NCBI GenBank assembly: GCA_007748055.1
Contig: CP036279.1
Location: 1,302,001-1,366,000 of the forward strand
DNA: 64,000 bases
Direction of reading: 5' to 3'
From: Kolteria novifilia
Lineage (GTDB): Bacteria; Planctomycetota; Planctomycetia; Kolteriales; Kolteriaceae
The notes beneath the pieces were generated by a model, which saw only the letters and a program-made list of their open reading frames with translations, searched no databases and had not been told where the DNA came from. Each line of letters begins with the position of its first letter. Position 1 is the stretch's first letter. Positions 53,740 to 62,266 of the stretch are shown here, in pieces. The translations under genes were made by a program, and so were the position numbers.

Positions 53740-55266
53740 TCAATTCGAAGCAACTTGGGGGCTCGAGGCACTTGTCCGCGGCGTCTCGGGGAGGAGCCAC
53801 GAGAGCAAGCCGATCGTCGCCAAGTTGGCCAGCAACGCCCAGATCCCCGAATGGACGTCCCAGAGACGCGGCATGTCCAAGGCCCGCAGCGTGAAGAACA
53901 ACCCGAAGTAGAAGACCACCCCGACCACCAGGCCGCAGAGAACCGGCATCGATCTTAGCCGAGGAAAGTGAATGCCCAGGAGCATCGCCGGCGCGATCTG
54001 GCAAAGAAGCTCGAGCTTGATCTCCATCAAGAAGTAGATGGTTTGGGGAAGGTTGATCGCGAGCAGCGTCGAGAGGGCCATGACCAACCAGGAACACATC
54101 TTGCCGACGCGCGTCAGGTGCGATTGGGAGGCGCGGGAACGCATTGGCCGGTAGAGGTCTTGGGTGAACATCGACGCGATCGAAAGCAGCGCCGAGTCGA
54201 CGGTCGACATGATCGCCGCGACCGCCGCCGAGAGGAAAACGACAATGAGCATCGACACCGCGGGAATGTGAGCGGCGATGTCTTGCAGGAGCCTGAGGGT
54301 GATCTGTTCGCTCTGATCCTTGCTCAAGTCGGGAAAGCGGGCGGCGCCGATGATTCCCACCAGCACCATGAAGAGCGTGGTTGCCAACGGCATGAAGACC
54401 ATGAACTGAAGCGAGCGTTTGAGCGTCCCGGCGCTTCGGGCGGCGTAGATCCGCTGGATCGCGTGCGGGTAGAGCGGAATGCCGGCGAACACGAGGATGA
54501 GTGTGCTCAGCCACGTTCGCTTTTCCGACCACGTCGGCGGTGTCCAGAACTCGGGTTTGATCGTTTGAAGTTGCTCGGCCATGCCCGTCAGGCCGCCGTA
54601 GTGCCACTGGATGGCGCCAAAGATACAAAGGCACCCCACCATCAGGAGGATGCCCTGGATCACGTCGGTCCATGCCACGCTTCGCAGTCCGCCGAGTGTC
54701 TCGTAGACGACCATGATGAACGAGAGGGCGATCACGCCGGTCGTGAAGGAGATCTGATGGCCGGTCGCCGACTCGACGATTGTGCCGATCGCCTTGAGGT
54801 TGGTGACGATGTAGTTGCCCAGCGCGATGATGCCGATGATCGTTGCTAGGACGGCGAGGGCTCGGGAGCCATAGCGAAAGTGGAAGTAGTCGCCGGGAGT
54901 GATGAAGTCGTGTTGCTTCGAGAGGCGTTGCAGCTTCGGCGCGAAGATGAGGTAGCAACCGATCACGGCGGTCATGAAGGTGACACTCACCAGGAAGGCG
55001 TAGCCCTGGCGGTAGGCTTGAGCCGCGAAGCCGATGAGCGTGTTGCCGCTGTATTGGGTCGCGTAGAGCGTCAGCAGTAGGACGAAAAATCCCATTCCCC
55101 GCCCGCCGAGGAAGAAGTCGGCGAGGGAGTTCTCCTTGCGAACGGCCCTTCCGGCCAGGCCGACGAGAAGAAGCGAGACGAGATAGAGCGAGAGAAACGC
55201 GATGCCGCCGGGGCCAAGCAGGGCGGTGTCGGTCACGTCGGTGGCGACGTCAGGCGTTGTCGGCAT
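53740..55266 (-). CDS. Sodium:solute symporter (SSF family)
   Basis: The 508-residue product has about 13 hydrophobic helices and SSF motifs: LADFFLGGRGMGFF, LYATQYSGNTLIGFAAQAYRQG, VVYETLGGLRSVAWTDVIQG and AAIMSTVDSALLSIASMFTQDLY. It imports a solute with sodium; the substrate is unknown. GGGAGG lies 6 nt before ATG 55266. The gene overlaps the small DUF3311-type gene by 17 bp. Confidence 0.92.
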   Translation of the reverse strand: MPTTPDVATDVTDTALLGPGGIAFLSLYLVSLLLVGLAGRAVRKENSLADFFLGGRGMGFFVLLLTLYATQYSGNTLIGFAAQAYRQGYAFLVSVTFMTAVIGCYLIFAPKLQRLSKQHDFITPGDYFHFRYGSRALAVLATIIGIIALGNYIVTNLKAIGTIVESATGHQISFTTGVIALSFIMVVYETLGGLRSVAWTDVIQGILLMVGCLCIFGAIQWHYGGLTGMAEQLQTIKPEFWTPPTWSEKRTWLSTLILVFAGIPLYPHAIQRIYAARSAGTLKRSLQFMVFMPLATTLFMVLVGIIGAARFPDLSKDQSEQITLRLLQDIAAHIPAVSMLIVVFLSAAVAAIMSTVDSALLSIASMFTQDLYRPMRSRASQSHLTRVGKMCSWLVMALSTLLAINLPQTIYFLMEIKLELLCQIAPAMLLGIHFPRLRSMPVLCGLVVGVVFYFGLFFTLRALDMPRLWDVHSGIWALLANLATIGLLSWLLPETPRTSASSPQVASN

Positions 55267-55465
55267 CGTCGCCTCCCGCCATGCGCGACCATTGCGTGCC
55301 CAACAGCAGATTCAACACCACGGCGTAAACGACAGTCGTCGCGATGGTGTAGAACGCCCACGGCGGAAACCCGAACCAAATCGCCATCCGGTCGCTCGTG
55401 TAGAGCCAAGGAACGGTGAGAACGAGTGCGATGAACGAAATTAGCGTGGTGGCGCCACGGCTCAC
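55250..55465 (-). CDS. Small DUF3311-like membrane protein, symporter partner
   Basis: The 71-residue product has two hydrophobic helices (ISFIALVLTVPWLY and GFPPWAFYTIATTVVYAVVLN in part), with the FGFPPWAFY motif typical of short SSF partner proteins. GTG 55465 has AAGGGG about 8 nt upstream. Overlap with the symporter start suggests coupled translation. It probably stabilises or regulates the symporter. Confidence 0.8.
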   Translation of the reverse strand: MSRGATTLISFIALVLTVPWLYTSDRMAIWFGFPPWAFYTIATTVVYAVVLNLLLGTQWSRMAGGDDADNA

Positions 55466-55633
55466 GGGTTGCCCCTTGTCGCTGGACTTGGCCGACGTCG
55501 TCGATGTGTCGAAGATGGTCCGAATGGTAATGGACGAGGAAGGGTGAGGCGAGGGGAATTCGCTCGAAGATTCTCTTTCGGCCGAAGTTCGAGATTGATC
55601 GAGCCCGTGGCAATCGATCCGGAGCGGATTCGG

Positions 55634-57001
55634 CTAGGAACCGGCGCCGTTTCGCTGGCGAAGCTCCGCCTTCAGGGCCAGCTTCGCGTCGAGAAGGCGC
55701 CGAAGACCAAAGGGCTGCAAGTGCGAGCAGCCGATCGGAACGAGCTGGGGGGAGTCTTCGCCCGAGCGGCACAGCGCCTCGGCCAACGCCGATCCCGCTT
55801 CGCGCGGTCCGCCATGGGCTGGTACCCAGGACGTGCCGATCTTCTCAAGCAAGCGACGGTGGATCACGGTGGCACGCAAGCTCGCCCAATGAACGGGAAG
55901 AGGTTCGGTCAACCAGTCGGCCACATGGGCGGGGTCGCCATCGTGCTCGGAGGGACGAAGGAGAAACCCGTTGGCGGGCTCCCCATTGACGAGTTCGCGA
56001 AATAGTCCCGATGCGAACGGGATCGAAGTGCTGATGACCCGATCGGCGAAGTCGTCGGGGGGGACGGTGCGGCCATCGATGATCAAGAGCCAGTCCTCGC
56101 TTTGCTGAGCGAGGAACGTACGGATCGACAGCTTGAGCGATTGGAGCCAGTTCGACGTGCGGAAGACTTCGTGCGGTCGCTTGAGCTGGCTCTGCTGCAT
56201 CCAGAGAAAGAGCGTCGTCTCGTGGAGGATCTCGTTGTCCTCCGGCAGGCAAGCGATGAAGAGGGACTCGTTGGTCTTTGAGTCGCGTCGCCAAGGCCAG
56301 CGCTTGGGCAGATCGCGGAAGAAGTCCTCCAGACGGGTCAGGTCGACTTCCTTGTAGTGTTCGCAAACCGATTCGGGAGATGGGTCGACCTTGATGTGGT
56401 AACCCAGCTCGCGCGCCTTGTTGAAAAAGTAGGCGTCCTCGCTGACGCCGATCGCTTTTCCCTCGTTGCGGAACTTGAAGGAAAAGAAGGGCTTTGCCAT
56501 CCTTTCGAAGACTTCGCGAGCGATTAGGCAGCAAGCCAGCCCGGTGCCGTCGCACGTGAATGGCCCACTGGGAAACTCGTCGGGATCGAGGAATCGCGAG
56601 ACTCGTTCGGTGGCGGGAGTGCCCGCTTCCGAGTCGTGCATCCAGATGTTCGTGGTGACGCCCGGGCCCGAGCGGCCTTTGCCGGCGACTCGCGGGGCGT
56701 AGATCGTGACCGGCAAGCAAGCGATCGCCGAATCCAACGCTAGGAGTCGATCGAGCGTATCTTCAGGAAACTCTTGGTCGGCGTCGCCGAAGAAGAGATG
56801 GGTCCAGGTGGCGTCGGAGAGGAACCGGTCGACGAGTTGATGGCGAACCCGTTCGACGGGCTCGCCGGGCATCGCCAGGAGGCCGACGCGTTCGGCCGAG
56901 GCGCTCGCGCACGCGAGGCGCCGGAGCGATTCGACCGTCTTGGCCAAAAGTGATCCACGGTTGGGGACAGCGACAAGAACATTGGGTCGTTGCGATGGCA
57001 T
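55634..57001 (-). CDS. Glycosyltransferase-like protein, possibly two GT-A domains
   Basis: The 455-residue product begins RPNVLVAVPNRGSLLAKTVESL and has FFGDADQEFPEDTLDRLLAL, a DxD region of GT-A enzymes, followed by ACLPVTIYAPRV and GVSEDAYFFNKARELGYHI. The second half repeats the scheme more loosely: a shorter segment EDWLLIIDGRTVPPDDF, and ASLRATVIHRRLLEKIG. This suggests a tandem or extended domain. It is cytosolic. The donor and acceptor are unknown. ATG 57001 lacks a strong ribosome site. Confidence 0.75.
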   Translation of the reverse strand: MPSQRPNVLVAVPNRGSLLAKTVESLRRLACASASAERVGLLAMPGEPVERVRHQLVDRFLSDATWTHLFFGDADQEFPEDTLDRLLALDSAIACLPVTIYAPRVAGKGRSGPGVTTNIWMHDSEAGTPATERVSRFLDPDEFPSGPFTCDGTGLACCLIAREVFERMAKPFFSFKFRNEGKAIGVSEDAYFFNKARELGYHIKVDPSPESVCEHYKEVDLTRLEDFFRDLPKRWPWRRDSKTNESLFIACLPEDNEILHETTLFLWMQQSQLKRPHEVFRTSNWLQSLKLSIRTFLAQQSEDWLLIIDGRTVPPDDFADRVISTSIPFASGLFRELVNGEPANGFLLRPSEHDGDPAHVADWLTEPLPVHWASLRATVIHRRLLEKIGTSWVPAHGGPREAGSALAEALCRSGEDSPQLVPIGCSHLQPFGLRRLLDAKLALKAELRQRNGAGS

Positions 57002-57189
57002 GGGAGCAGTTTAGCGTTCCGCGACGATCGTTGACATGGCACAACCATCATTGGCGGACTCGGGAGATTCGGCGAGTCGGAATTCGAAGTTCTCAATTCG
57101 CTTGAAAACGTCGACGTTGTGGCTACGATGATGTGCTGCGAGGGACATCTTGTGATGGCCTCCTCGCCGACAATTTAGTTGACTCTTTT

Positions 57190-57261
57190 GCGGGTGTAGC
57201 TCAGCGGTAGAGCACCACGTTGCCAACGTGGCTGTCGTGGGTTCGATTCCCATCACCCGCT
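57190..57261 (+). tRNA. tRNA-Gly(GCC)
   Basis: The 72-nt cloverleaf has acceptor GCGGGTG/CACCCGC, anticodon stem CCACG/CGTGG around TTGCCAA, and T-stem GTGGG/CCCAT (one G-T pair) around TTCGATT. The anticodon GCC reads Gly codons GGC and GGT. CCA is not encoded. It lies 169 bp before tig. Confidence 0.95.
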
Positions 57262-57429
57262 CTCTTTTGTTTGACCACGAAGCAGTGACGGTTCGGCCGG
57301 CTTAGGGGGGTCGGGCGCTAGGGTGATTTGGGCTAGCCGACATAGTCTCCTCGCTCCGAAGTCCAGCCTCGACGTTCGACGGGCCACGAATCCACCAACG
57401 CTAGCGACTGGAAGCTGACGGAGCTAACG

Positions 57430-58971
57430 ATGTCCGATCAAGAGGCGGATGTTCTTTCCACCGATCCGGAAGAGGCGGCCGAAGATCAGGCCGAAGGGCA
57501 AGAGCAAACCCCCGATCGCATCGACCTTTCCGTCGATATCAGCGAAGCCGGCCCTTGCCGCAAGCACCTTCGGGTCACTGTTCCCCGATCCGAAGTCGAT
57601 CGCTTTTTCAACAAAGAGTTCTCCGATCTCGTCAAGTCCGCAAGCGTTCCCGGATTTCGCCCTGGGAAGACGCCGCGGAGGTTGATTGAGCGGCGTTTCC
57701 GCAAGGACGTCGCCAGCCAGGTCAAGGCTGGGCTCATGATGCAGAGCCTTGAGCAGATTGGCGACGAGCAGAAGATCGATGCCCTCGACGAGCCGAACAT
57801 CGACATCGAAGCGGTCGAATTGCCCGAGGACGGGGACTTCGTCTACGAGTTCGACGTCGAAGTGCGTCCCGAGTTTGATCTGCCCGAATACAAGGGCCTC
57901 AAGATCAAGCGTCCGGTCCGCGAGATCGGCGAGAGCGAAATCGATGATGGGCTCAAGAACTTCCTTCGCCGCTTCGGGGCGATGAAGCCGAAGGACACGG
58001 GAGCCGTCAAGGACGACTACCTCGAGGTCGACATTCGCTTCCTCCACGATGGCAAGGTCATCAACGAGGTCGAGAATCTCAACGTCCGCATGGACAAGGA
58101 ACTCGTCTTCCGGGATGGCCGCGTCGCGGACTTCGCCGAGAAGATGGAAGGCGTCAAAGCTGGAGATTCGCGGGAAGTCAAAGCCGTCCTCTCCGACTCG
58201 ATTCGCAAGGAAGAGCTTCGTGGCAAAGAGGTGGAAGCCGTCTTTGTCGTGAAAGGGGTCTCTGAGCAGCAACTGCCGACGCTCGACCAGGATTTTCTCG
58301 ACTCGGTCGGTTGTGGAGACGAGCAAGAGCTTCGCGATCTGGTGCAATCGAGCCTGGGACGCCGCTTGGAGCACGAGCAGGAAGAGGCCGCTCGCGAACA
58401 GGTCATCGAGAAACTTCTCGAAGGGGCCGACTGGGAGCTGCCTCCCGATCTGCTCCGTCGGCAGTCCGAGCGAACGCTTCAGCGGACGATCTTCGACCTG
58501 CAGGAAGCGGGCTATCCCGACGACGAGATTCGCGCCAAGATCAACGTGCTGCGTCAGAACAGCATGGCCTCCACTGCCCGCTCGCTCAAGCAGCAGTTCG
58601 TGCTCGAACGGATCGCGGAGAGCGAGGAGATCAAGATCGAGGAGAGCGATCTCGAGGCGGAGGTCTTCTCGTTGGCCCAACGCACGGGGGAGAGTCCCCG
58701 ACGCGTCCGTGCCCGTATCGAGAAGGAACAGCTTTGGGATACCCTGGGGCTGCACATCCTCGAACGCAAAGCGATCGCGGCCGTCGTTTCTCATGCCGAG
58801 CAGGAAGACGTGACGGTCGAACTCTCCGAGCCGACGGGTGCGGCCGGGCTCGACGAATCCGTGATGCCGGAAGAGGCCGAGGAGGGAGAGACTTCCGCGG
58901 CCGCGACCGAGGAGGATTCGACGAAGGCCGAGGCAGAGGCTGGGGACGAGTCCGAAGCCAAGGATTCCTAA
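57430..58971 (+). CDS. tig: Trigger factor
   Basis: The 513-residue product has the ribosome-binding tip SVPGFRPGKTPRRLIERRF, a PPIase domain (DYLEVDIRFLHDGKVINE) and a long helical chaperone region. The last 60 residues form an acidic Glu/Ala-rich tail not common in the family (usual length 430-450). It binds L23 at the tunnel exit. GGAG lies 7 nt before ATG 57430. Two clpP genes follow, as in the classic tig-clpP order, but clpX is not in the window. Confidence 0.94.
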   Translation: MSDQEADVLSTDPEEAAEDQAEGQEQTPDRIDLSVDISEAGPCRKHLRVTVPRSEVDRFFNKEFSDLVKSASVPGFRPGKTPRRLIERRFRKDVASQVKAGLMMQSLEQIGDEQKIDALDEPNIDIEAVELPEDGDFVYEFDVEVRPEFDLPEYKGLKIKRPVREIGESEIDDGLKNFLRRFGAMKPKDTGAVKDDYLEVDIRFLHDGKVINEVENLNVRMDKELVFRDGRVADFAEKMEGVKAGDSREVKAVLSDSIRKEELRGKEVEAVFVVKGVSEQQLPTLDQDFLDSVGCGDEQELRDLVQSSLGRRLEHEQEEAAREQVIEKLLEGADWELPPDLLRRQSERTLQRTIFDLQEAGYPDDEIRAKINVLRQNSMASTARSLKQQFVLERIAESEEIKIEESDLEAEVFSLAQRTGESPRRVRARIEKEQLWDTLGLHILERKAIAAVVSHAEQEDVTVELSEPTGAAGLDESVMPEEAEEGETSAAATEEDSTKAEAEAGDESEAKDS

Positions 58972-59243
58972 CGACGTGTCGGTCGATTCGCGTCGCCTGT
59001 CGTGTAGTTCTCCACCAACCGCCGATCCACGGGTCAGGAAAGTCGTCCATGTGTCGGGAAGGGCCCGCTAAGTACCGGCCCGAAGCGGTCGCTGACGACA
59101 ATCCCGCTTGCTCGCGATGGAGTAACTTGGCACCGTGAACGCTGTTAGTGCCTCGCGGGGCGGGGCCGGGAAAGCGAGTGCTACACATCGGCCGATTCCC
59201 CCTACAATGGCACAGCGAAGGTTTCACAAGGAGCACGGGCACC

Positions 59244-59870
59244 ATGGATGACATGAGTCGAAACTGGAATGAGCCGCGCGTTCAGCGCTACCGAGACTAT
59301 GCACGCCAGCGTCAGCTCACCCTCGGTGACTTGCTCCTGGAGAACCGCATCGTCTTTCTCGAGGGGGTCATTGACGACGCCAGCGCCAACGCGACGGTCA
59401 TGAAGCTCCTGTACTTGCAGTACGAGAACAAAAAGCAGGAAATTCACTTCTACATCAATAGCCCGGGAGGTTCGGTCTCCTCGACGCTGGCGGTGTACGA
59501 CACGATGCAGTTTCTCGAGTGTCCCATCGCGACCTACGTGATCGGACTGGCGGCCAGTGGGGCCGCGGTCTTGCTCGCCGGTGGTACCAAGGGCAAGCGA
59601 TTCGCGTTGCCTCACTCGACGGTGATGATTCACCAGCCTCACGGTAGCGTTGGTGGTCAGGTCTCGGATATCGAGATCCAGTGCGAGCAAATCTTGAGAA
59701 TGAAGTCGGTTTTCAACGAGATTCTCTCAAGTCACACCAACCAGGACATCGAGACGGTCGCGCGGGATACCGAACGCGATCGCTACCTGACCGCGCCGCA
59801 GGCCGCGGAGTACGGACTCGTCGACGAAGTCCTGCAAAAGCTTCCCGAAGAGAAGTTCACGCTTGAGTAA
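59244..59870 (+). CDS. clpP: ATP-dependent Clp protease proteolytic subunit, first copy
   Basis: The 208-residue product has FYINSPGGSVSSTLAVYDTM, a nucleophile region VIGLAASGAAVLLAGG, the His in STVMIHQPHG and DTERDRYLTAPQAAEYGLVD. The catalytic Ser and His are present, although the usual ASMGA motif reads ASGAA. AAGGAG lies 10 nt before ATG 59244; ATG 59253 is possible. It lacks the usual Met next to the active-site Ser and may form mixed rings with the second copy. Confidence 0.93.
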   Translation: MDDMSRNWNEPRVQRYRDYARQRQLTLGDLLLENRIVFLEGVIDDASANATVMKLLYLQYENKKQEIHFYINSPGGSVSSTLAVYDTMQFLECPIATYVIGLAASGAAVLLAGGTKGKRFALPHSTVMIHQPHGSVGGQVSDIEIQCEQILRMKSVFNEILSSHTNQDIETVARDTERDRYLTAPQAAEYGLVDEVLQKLPEEKFTLE

Positions 59871-59962
59871 GAAGGATGGTCAGGTCGTTTAGGTGATCTG
59901 AGGCGTTTGGTTGGCTCGGCGGGAATGCAGGGCGATCAATCAAGGATGCGGAGAATTCAGCG

Positions 59963-60568
59963 ATGCCGACTATTCCCTATGTCGTCGAAAAATCCGGACG
60001 TGATGCCCGGGAAATGGACATTTACAGCCGGCTGTTGAAGGATCGCATCATCTTTCTCGGCACCGCGATCGATGACAACGTTTCGAATGTCATCATCGCT
60101 CAGTTGCTTTTCCTCCAGTTCGACGATCCAAAGTCCGACATTCACATATATGTCAATTCTCCGGGTGGCTCGGTTACCGCGGGATTGGCGATCTATGACA
60201 CGATGCAGTACGTGACGTGCGATGTCGCGACCTACTGCATCGGCCAAGCGGCCAGCATGGGAGCGGTCTTGCTGGCGGCGGGAACCAAGGGCAAACGAGT
60301 GGCTCTGCCCAACGCTCGGGTGATGATCCACCAACCCTTGGCGGGCTCGGAAGGAACGGCGACGGATCTCGAGATCCACGCCCGCGAGTTCCTCCGGCTC
60401 AAGAAGCGGCTCAACGAGATTCTCTTGCGTCACACCGGCAAGGATCTCGATGCGATCGAGGGAGATACCGATCGCGACAAATTCATGTCGGCGGAAGAGG
60501 CCCGGGACTACGGGCTCGTCGACAAGGTGTTGGAACAGATGGACCCGACGGCCGCCCCGTCGGAGTAA
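59963..60568 (+). CDS. clpP: ATP-dependent Clp protease proteolytic subunit, second copy
   Basis: The 201-residue product has the canonical pattern [47 protein letters not shown] and [20 protein letters not shown]. All catalytic residues are intact. It follows the first copy by 92 bp, probably as one transcript with tig. Two ClpP types are known to form mixed or separate complexes in several bacteria; the arrangement here is not proven. Confidence 0.95.
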   Translation: MPTIPYVVEKSGRDAREMDIYSRLLKDRIIFLGTAIDDNVSNVIIAQLLFLQFDDPKSDIHIYVNSPGGSVTAGLAIYDTMQYVTCDVATYCIGQAASMGAVLLAAGTKGKRVALPNARVMIHQPLAGSEGTATDLEIHAREFLRLKKRLNEILLRHTGKDLDAIEGDTDRDKFMSAEEARDYGLVDKVLEQMDPTAAPSE

Positions 60569-60665
60569 GTCGCTTCCGCCGCTACGAGCGTCGGGGCGAC
60601 TGCCCGGCTCGTAGCACCCTGATTTCACTTCACTCGATAGACGCCGGTCTCCTGACTTTGTGCAT

Positions 60666-60707
60666 GGAGCCACGTTGGCTCCCTGAGATGCTCCTTGGGG
60701 GCATCTC
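60666..60707 (+). terminator. Two tandem hairpins after clpP
   Basis: GGAGCCA/TGGCTCC (60666-60682, 3-nt loop) is followed by GAGATGC/GCATCTC (60685-60707, 9-nt loop), about 100 bp after clpP and 42 bp before the next start. They may end the clpP transcript or form a leader of the lipoprotein gene. Confidence 0.4.
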
Positions 60708-60748
60708 GATCCTTGGGAACGATTAGGTTCCACGCATCAGGACCGACG

Positions 60749-62062
60749 ATGAGGCGTCTTGCTCATCCTACATGTTTGCTTCTACTCGTCGCCGGGATCG
60801 GTTGCCATGGAGGTAACCAACTGGTCGAGGCGGAGCTGCGCTATCAGACGGGCCGGGCTCAGGAACTCGAATGCGTCGTCCAGACGCAGAATGCCGAGAT
60901 CCTCGCCCTCCGCTCCGCTCTGGCTGACGTTCCCGCGCTCGGGCCCGGTGAGGTTCCCGTCGCGCCGGAAACGGTCTACCAAACCGCCCTCCTTTCGAAG
61001 ATCGATGTCGGCCGGGCCACCGGCGCGCGCGATTTCGAGGGAGATGGCGTCTACGATGGCTTCCAGATTCAAGTTCAACCCCTCGATCCGGAAGGGGACG
61101 CTCTCAAGGTTCCCGGTCGCATCACCGTGAGTCTCTTCCAGAAGGGGCACCTGGGGAAGATCGAGGAACTGGGAGTTTGGCATGCCGAGGGAGAGGTGCT
61201 TCGCGAGAGCTGGCGCGCCGGCCTCTTTGGTAGTTGCTATTCGCTCGACTATCTCTGGCAGCTCCCGCCGACCCGCAAGAACTTGATCGCCTCGGCCCGC
61301 TTCACGACGCCCGATGGCCGCGTCTTCGAGTCCAAACGCGAGTTCCAAGTACCGATCGGCGATCCTTCGGTCCCGAGCGCGGCTTGTCGCCAAGTCGACG
61401 TCCCGTGCCAGCGGCCCTTGATCCCTTGCGGACCGACGTGTGCTCCGACGATTCCGGTGGAACCGGTCATCGACGAGATCGAGATCCCCGTCGATGTCTC
61501 GGTGAAGAGCAAGAACCCGGTCATCGCGCAGGAGGTCGACTTGCCGGAGTCCTTCTTCGAGAAGGAACGCCCGCTGACGTACGCCGACATCGAGCATGAG
61601 GTCACGCTTCCCGAAGCGAAGACCAAGCCCGAAACGTCGGCGCGAGGAACCATTCGCGTCGCGGCGGTCAACGAGGGAGTGGTGGTCGCCGACGAGACCC
61701 CCCGGATGCTCGATCGGGATGTGCTGCAATCGGAAGAGTTGCCGCCACCCGTGTTCGGCGACGAGATGATGACGATCCCGGTCGACACGGGCGAGGCTCC
61801 CATCAAATCGCGCAAGGAGGAGAGCGGCCCGATCCTTCCCGTGGACTTGGAGGTCGAAACTCCTCGGGGGCCGCGTCTTTCGAGCCGTCCGGTACCACGG
61901 GTGCTCGATCTCTTCGATACCTCCTCTATTCCGCCGACCGCCGAGTGGTCGGAGTCGCGCAAGCGGGAGTCGAGGACCGTGCGACGGGTGAGCGCGACGA
62001 CGGTCAACGAGAAACCTTCCGCCAAGCTGATGCGGCCGGTGCCTGTCGTGTTGGCCCACTAA
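60749..62062 (+). CDS. Lipoprotein of unknown function
   Basis: The 437-residue product has a lipoprotein signal (LLLLVAGIGCHGG, Cys at about residue 19), a short coiled segment (AELRYQTGRAQELECVVQ), then a beta-rich domain (DGFQIQVQPLDPEGDALKVPG, RITVSLFQKGHLGKIEELGV). A long disordered part with Pro, Glu and Thr follows. Planctomycete genomes carry several such large lipoproteins without assigned function. ATG 60749 starts the signal; the frame is open upstream. Confidence 0.8.
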   Translation: MRRLAHPTCLLLLVAGIGCHGGNQLVEAELRYQTGRAQELECVVQTQNAEILALRSALADVPALGPGEVPVAPETVYQTALLSKIDVGRATGARDFEGDGVYDGFQIQVQPLDPEGDALKVPGRITVSLFQKGHLGKIEELGVWHAEGEVLRESWRAGLFGSCYSLDYLWQLPPTRKNLIASARFTTPDGRVFESKREFQVPIGDPSVPSAACRQVDVPCQRPLIPCGPTCAPTIPVEPVIDEIEIPVDVSVKSKNPVIAQEVDLPESFFEKERPLTYADIEHEVTLPEAKTKPETSARGTIRVAAVNEGVVVADETPRMLDRDVLQSEELPPPVFGDEMMTIPVDTGEAPIKSRKEESGPILPVDLEVETPRGPRLSSRPVPRVLDLFDTSSIPPTAEWSESRKRESRTVRRVSATTVNEKPSAKLMRPVPVVLAH

Positions 62063-62266
62063 CCTTCCTGGCAACGACGATGAGCCCGCGACCGAGCCGG
62101 CTCGTCGTCGAGACCAACGTCCTGATACGCTGGTTCAGCTCTATCCTCTTTCCCCCACGGACATTCCGCTGATGTCGCCTTGCGTTCCCGCGGAACGCCG
62201 CGTACCTTATCAACATCGTTCCCACAGGCTCGCGGCCGTCAGCGCCGCGGCGGAAAGGAACGACCG

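Noticed and set aside
57011-57256. Minus-strand small gene over tRNA-Gly
   Set aside because: It reads through the tRNA gene in antisense; the cloverleaf is the real feature.
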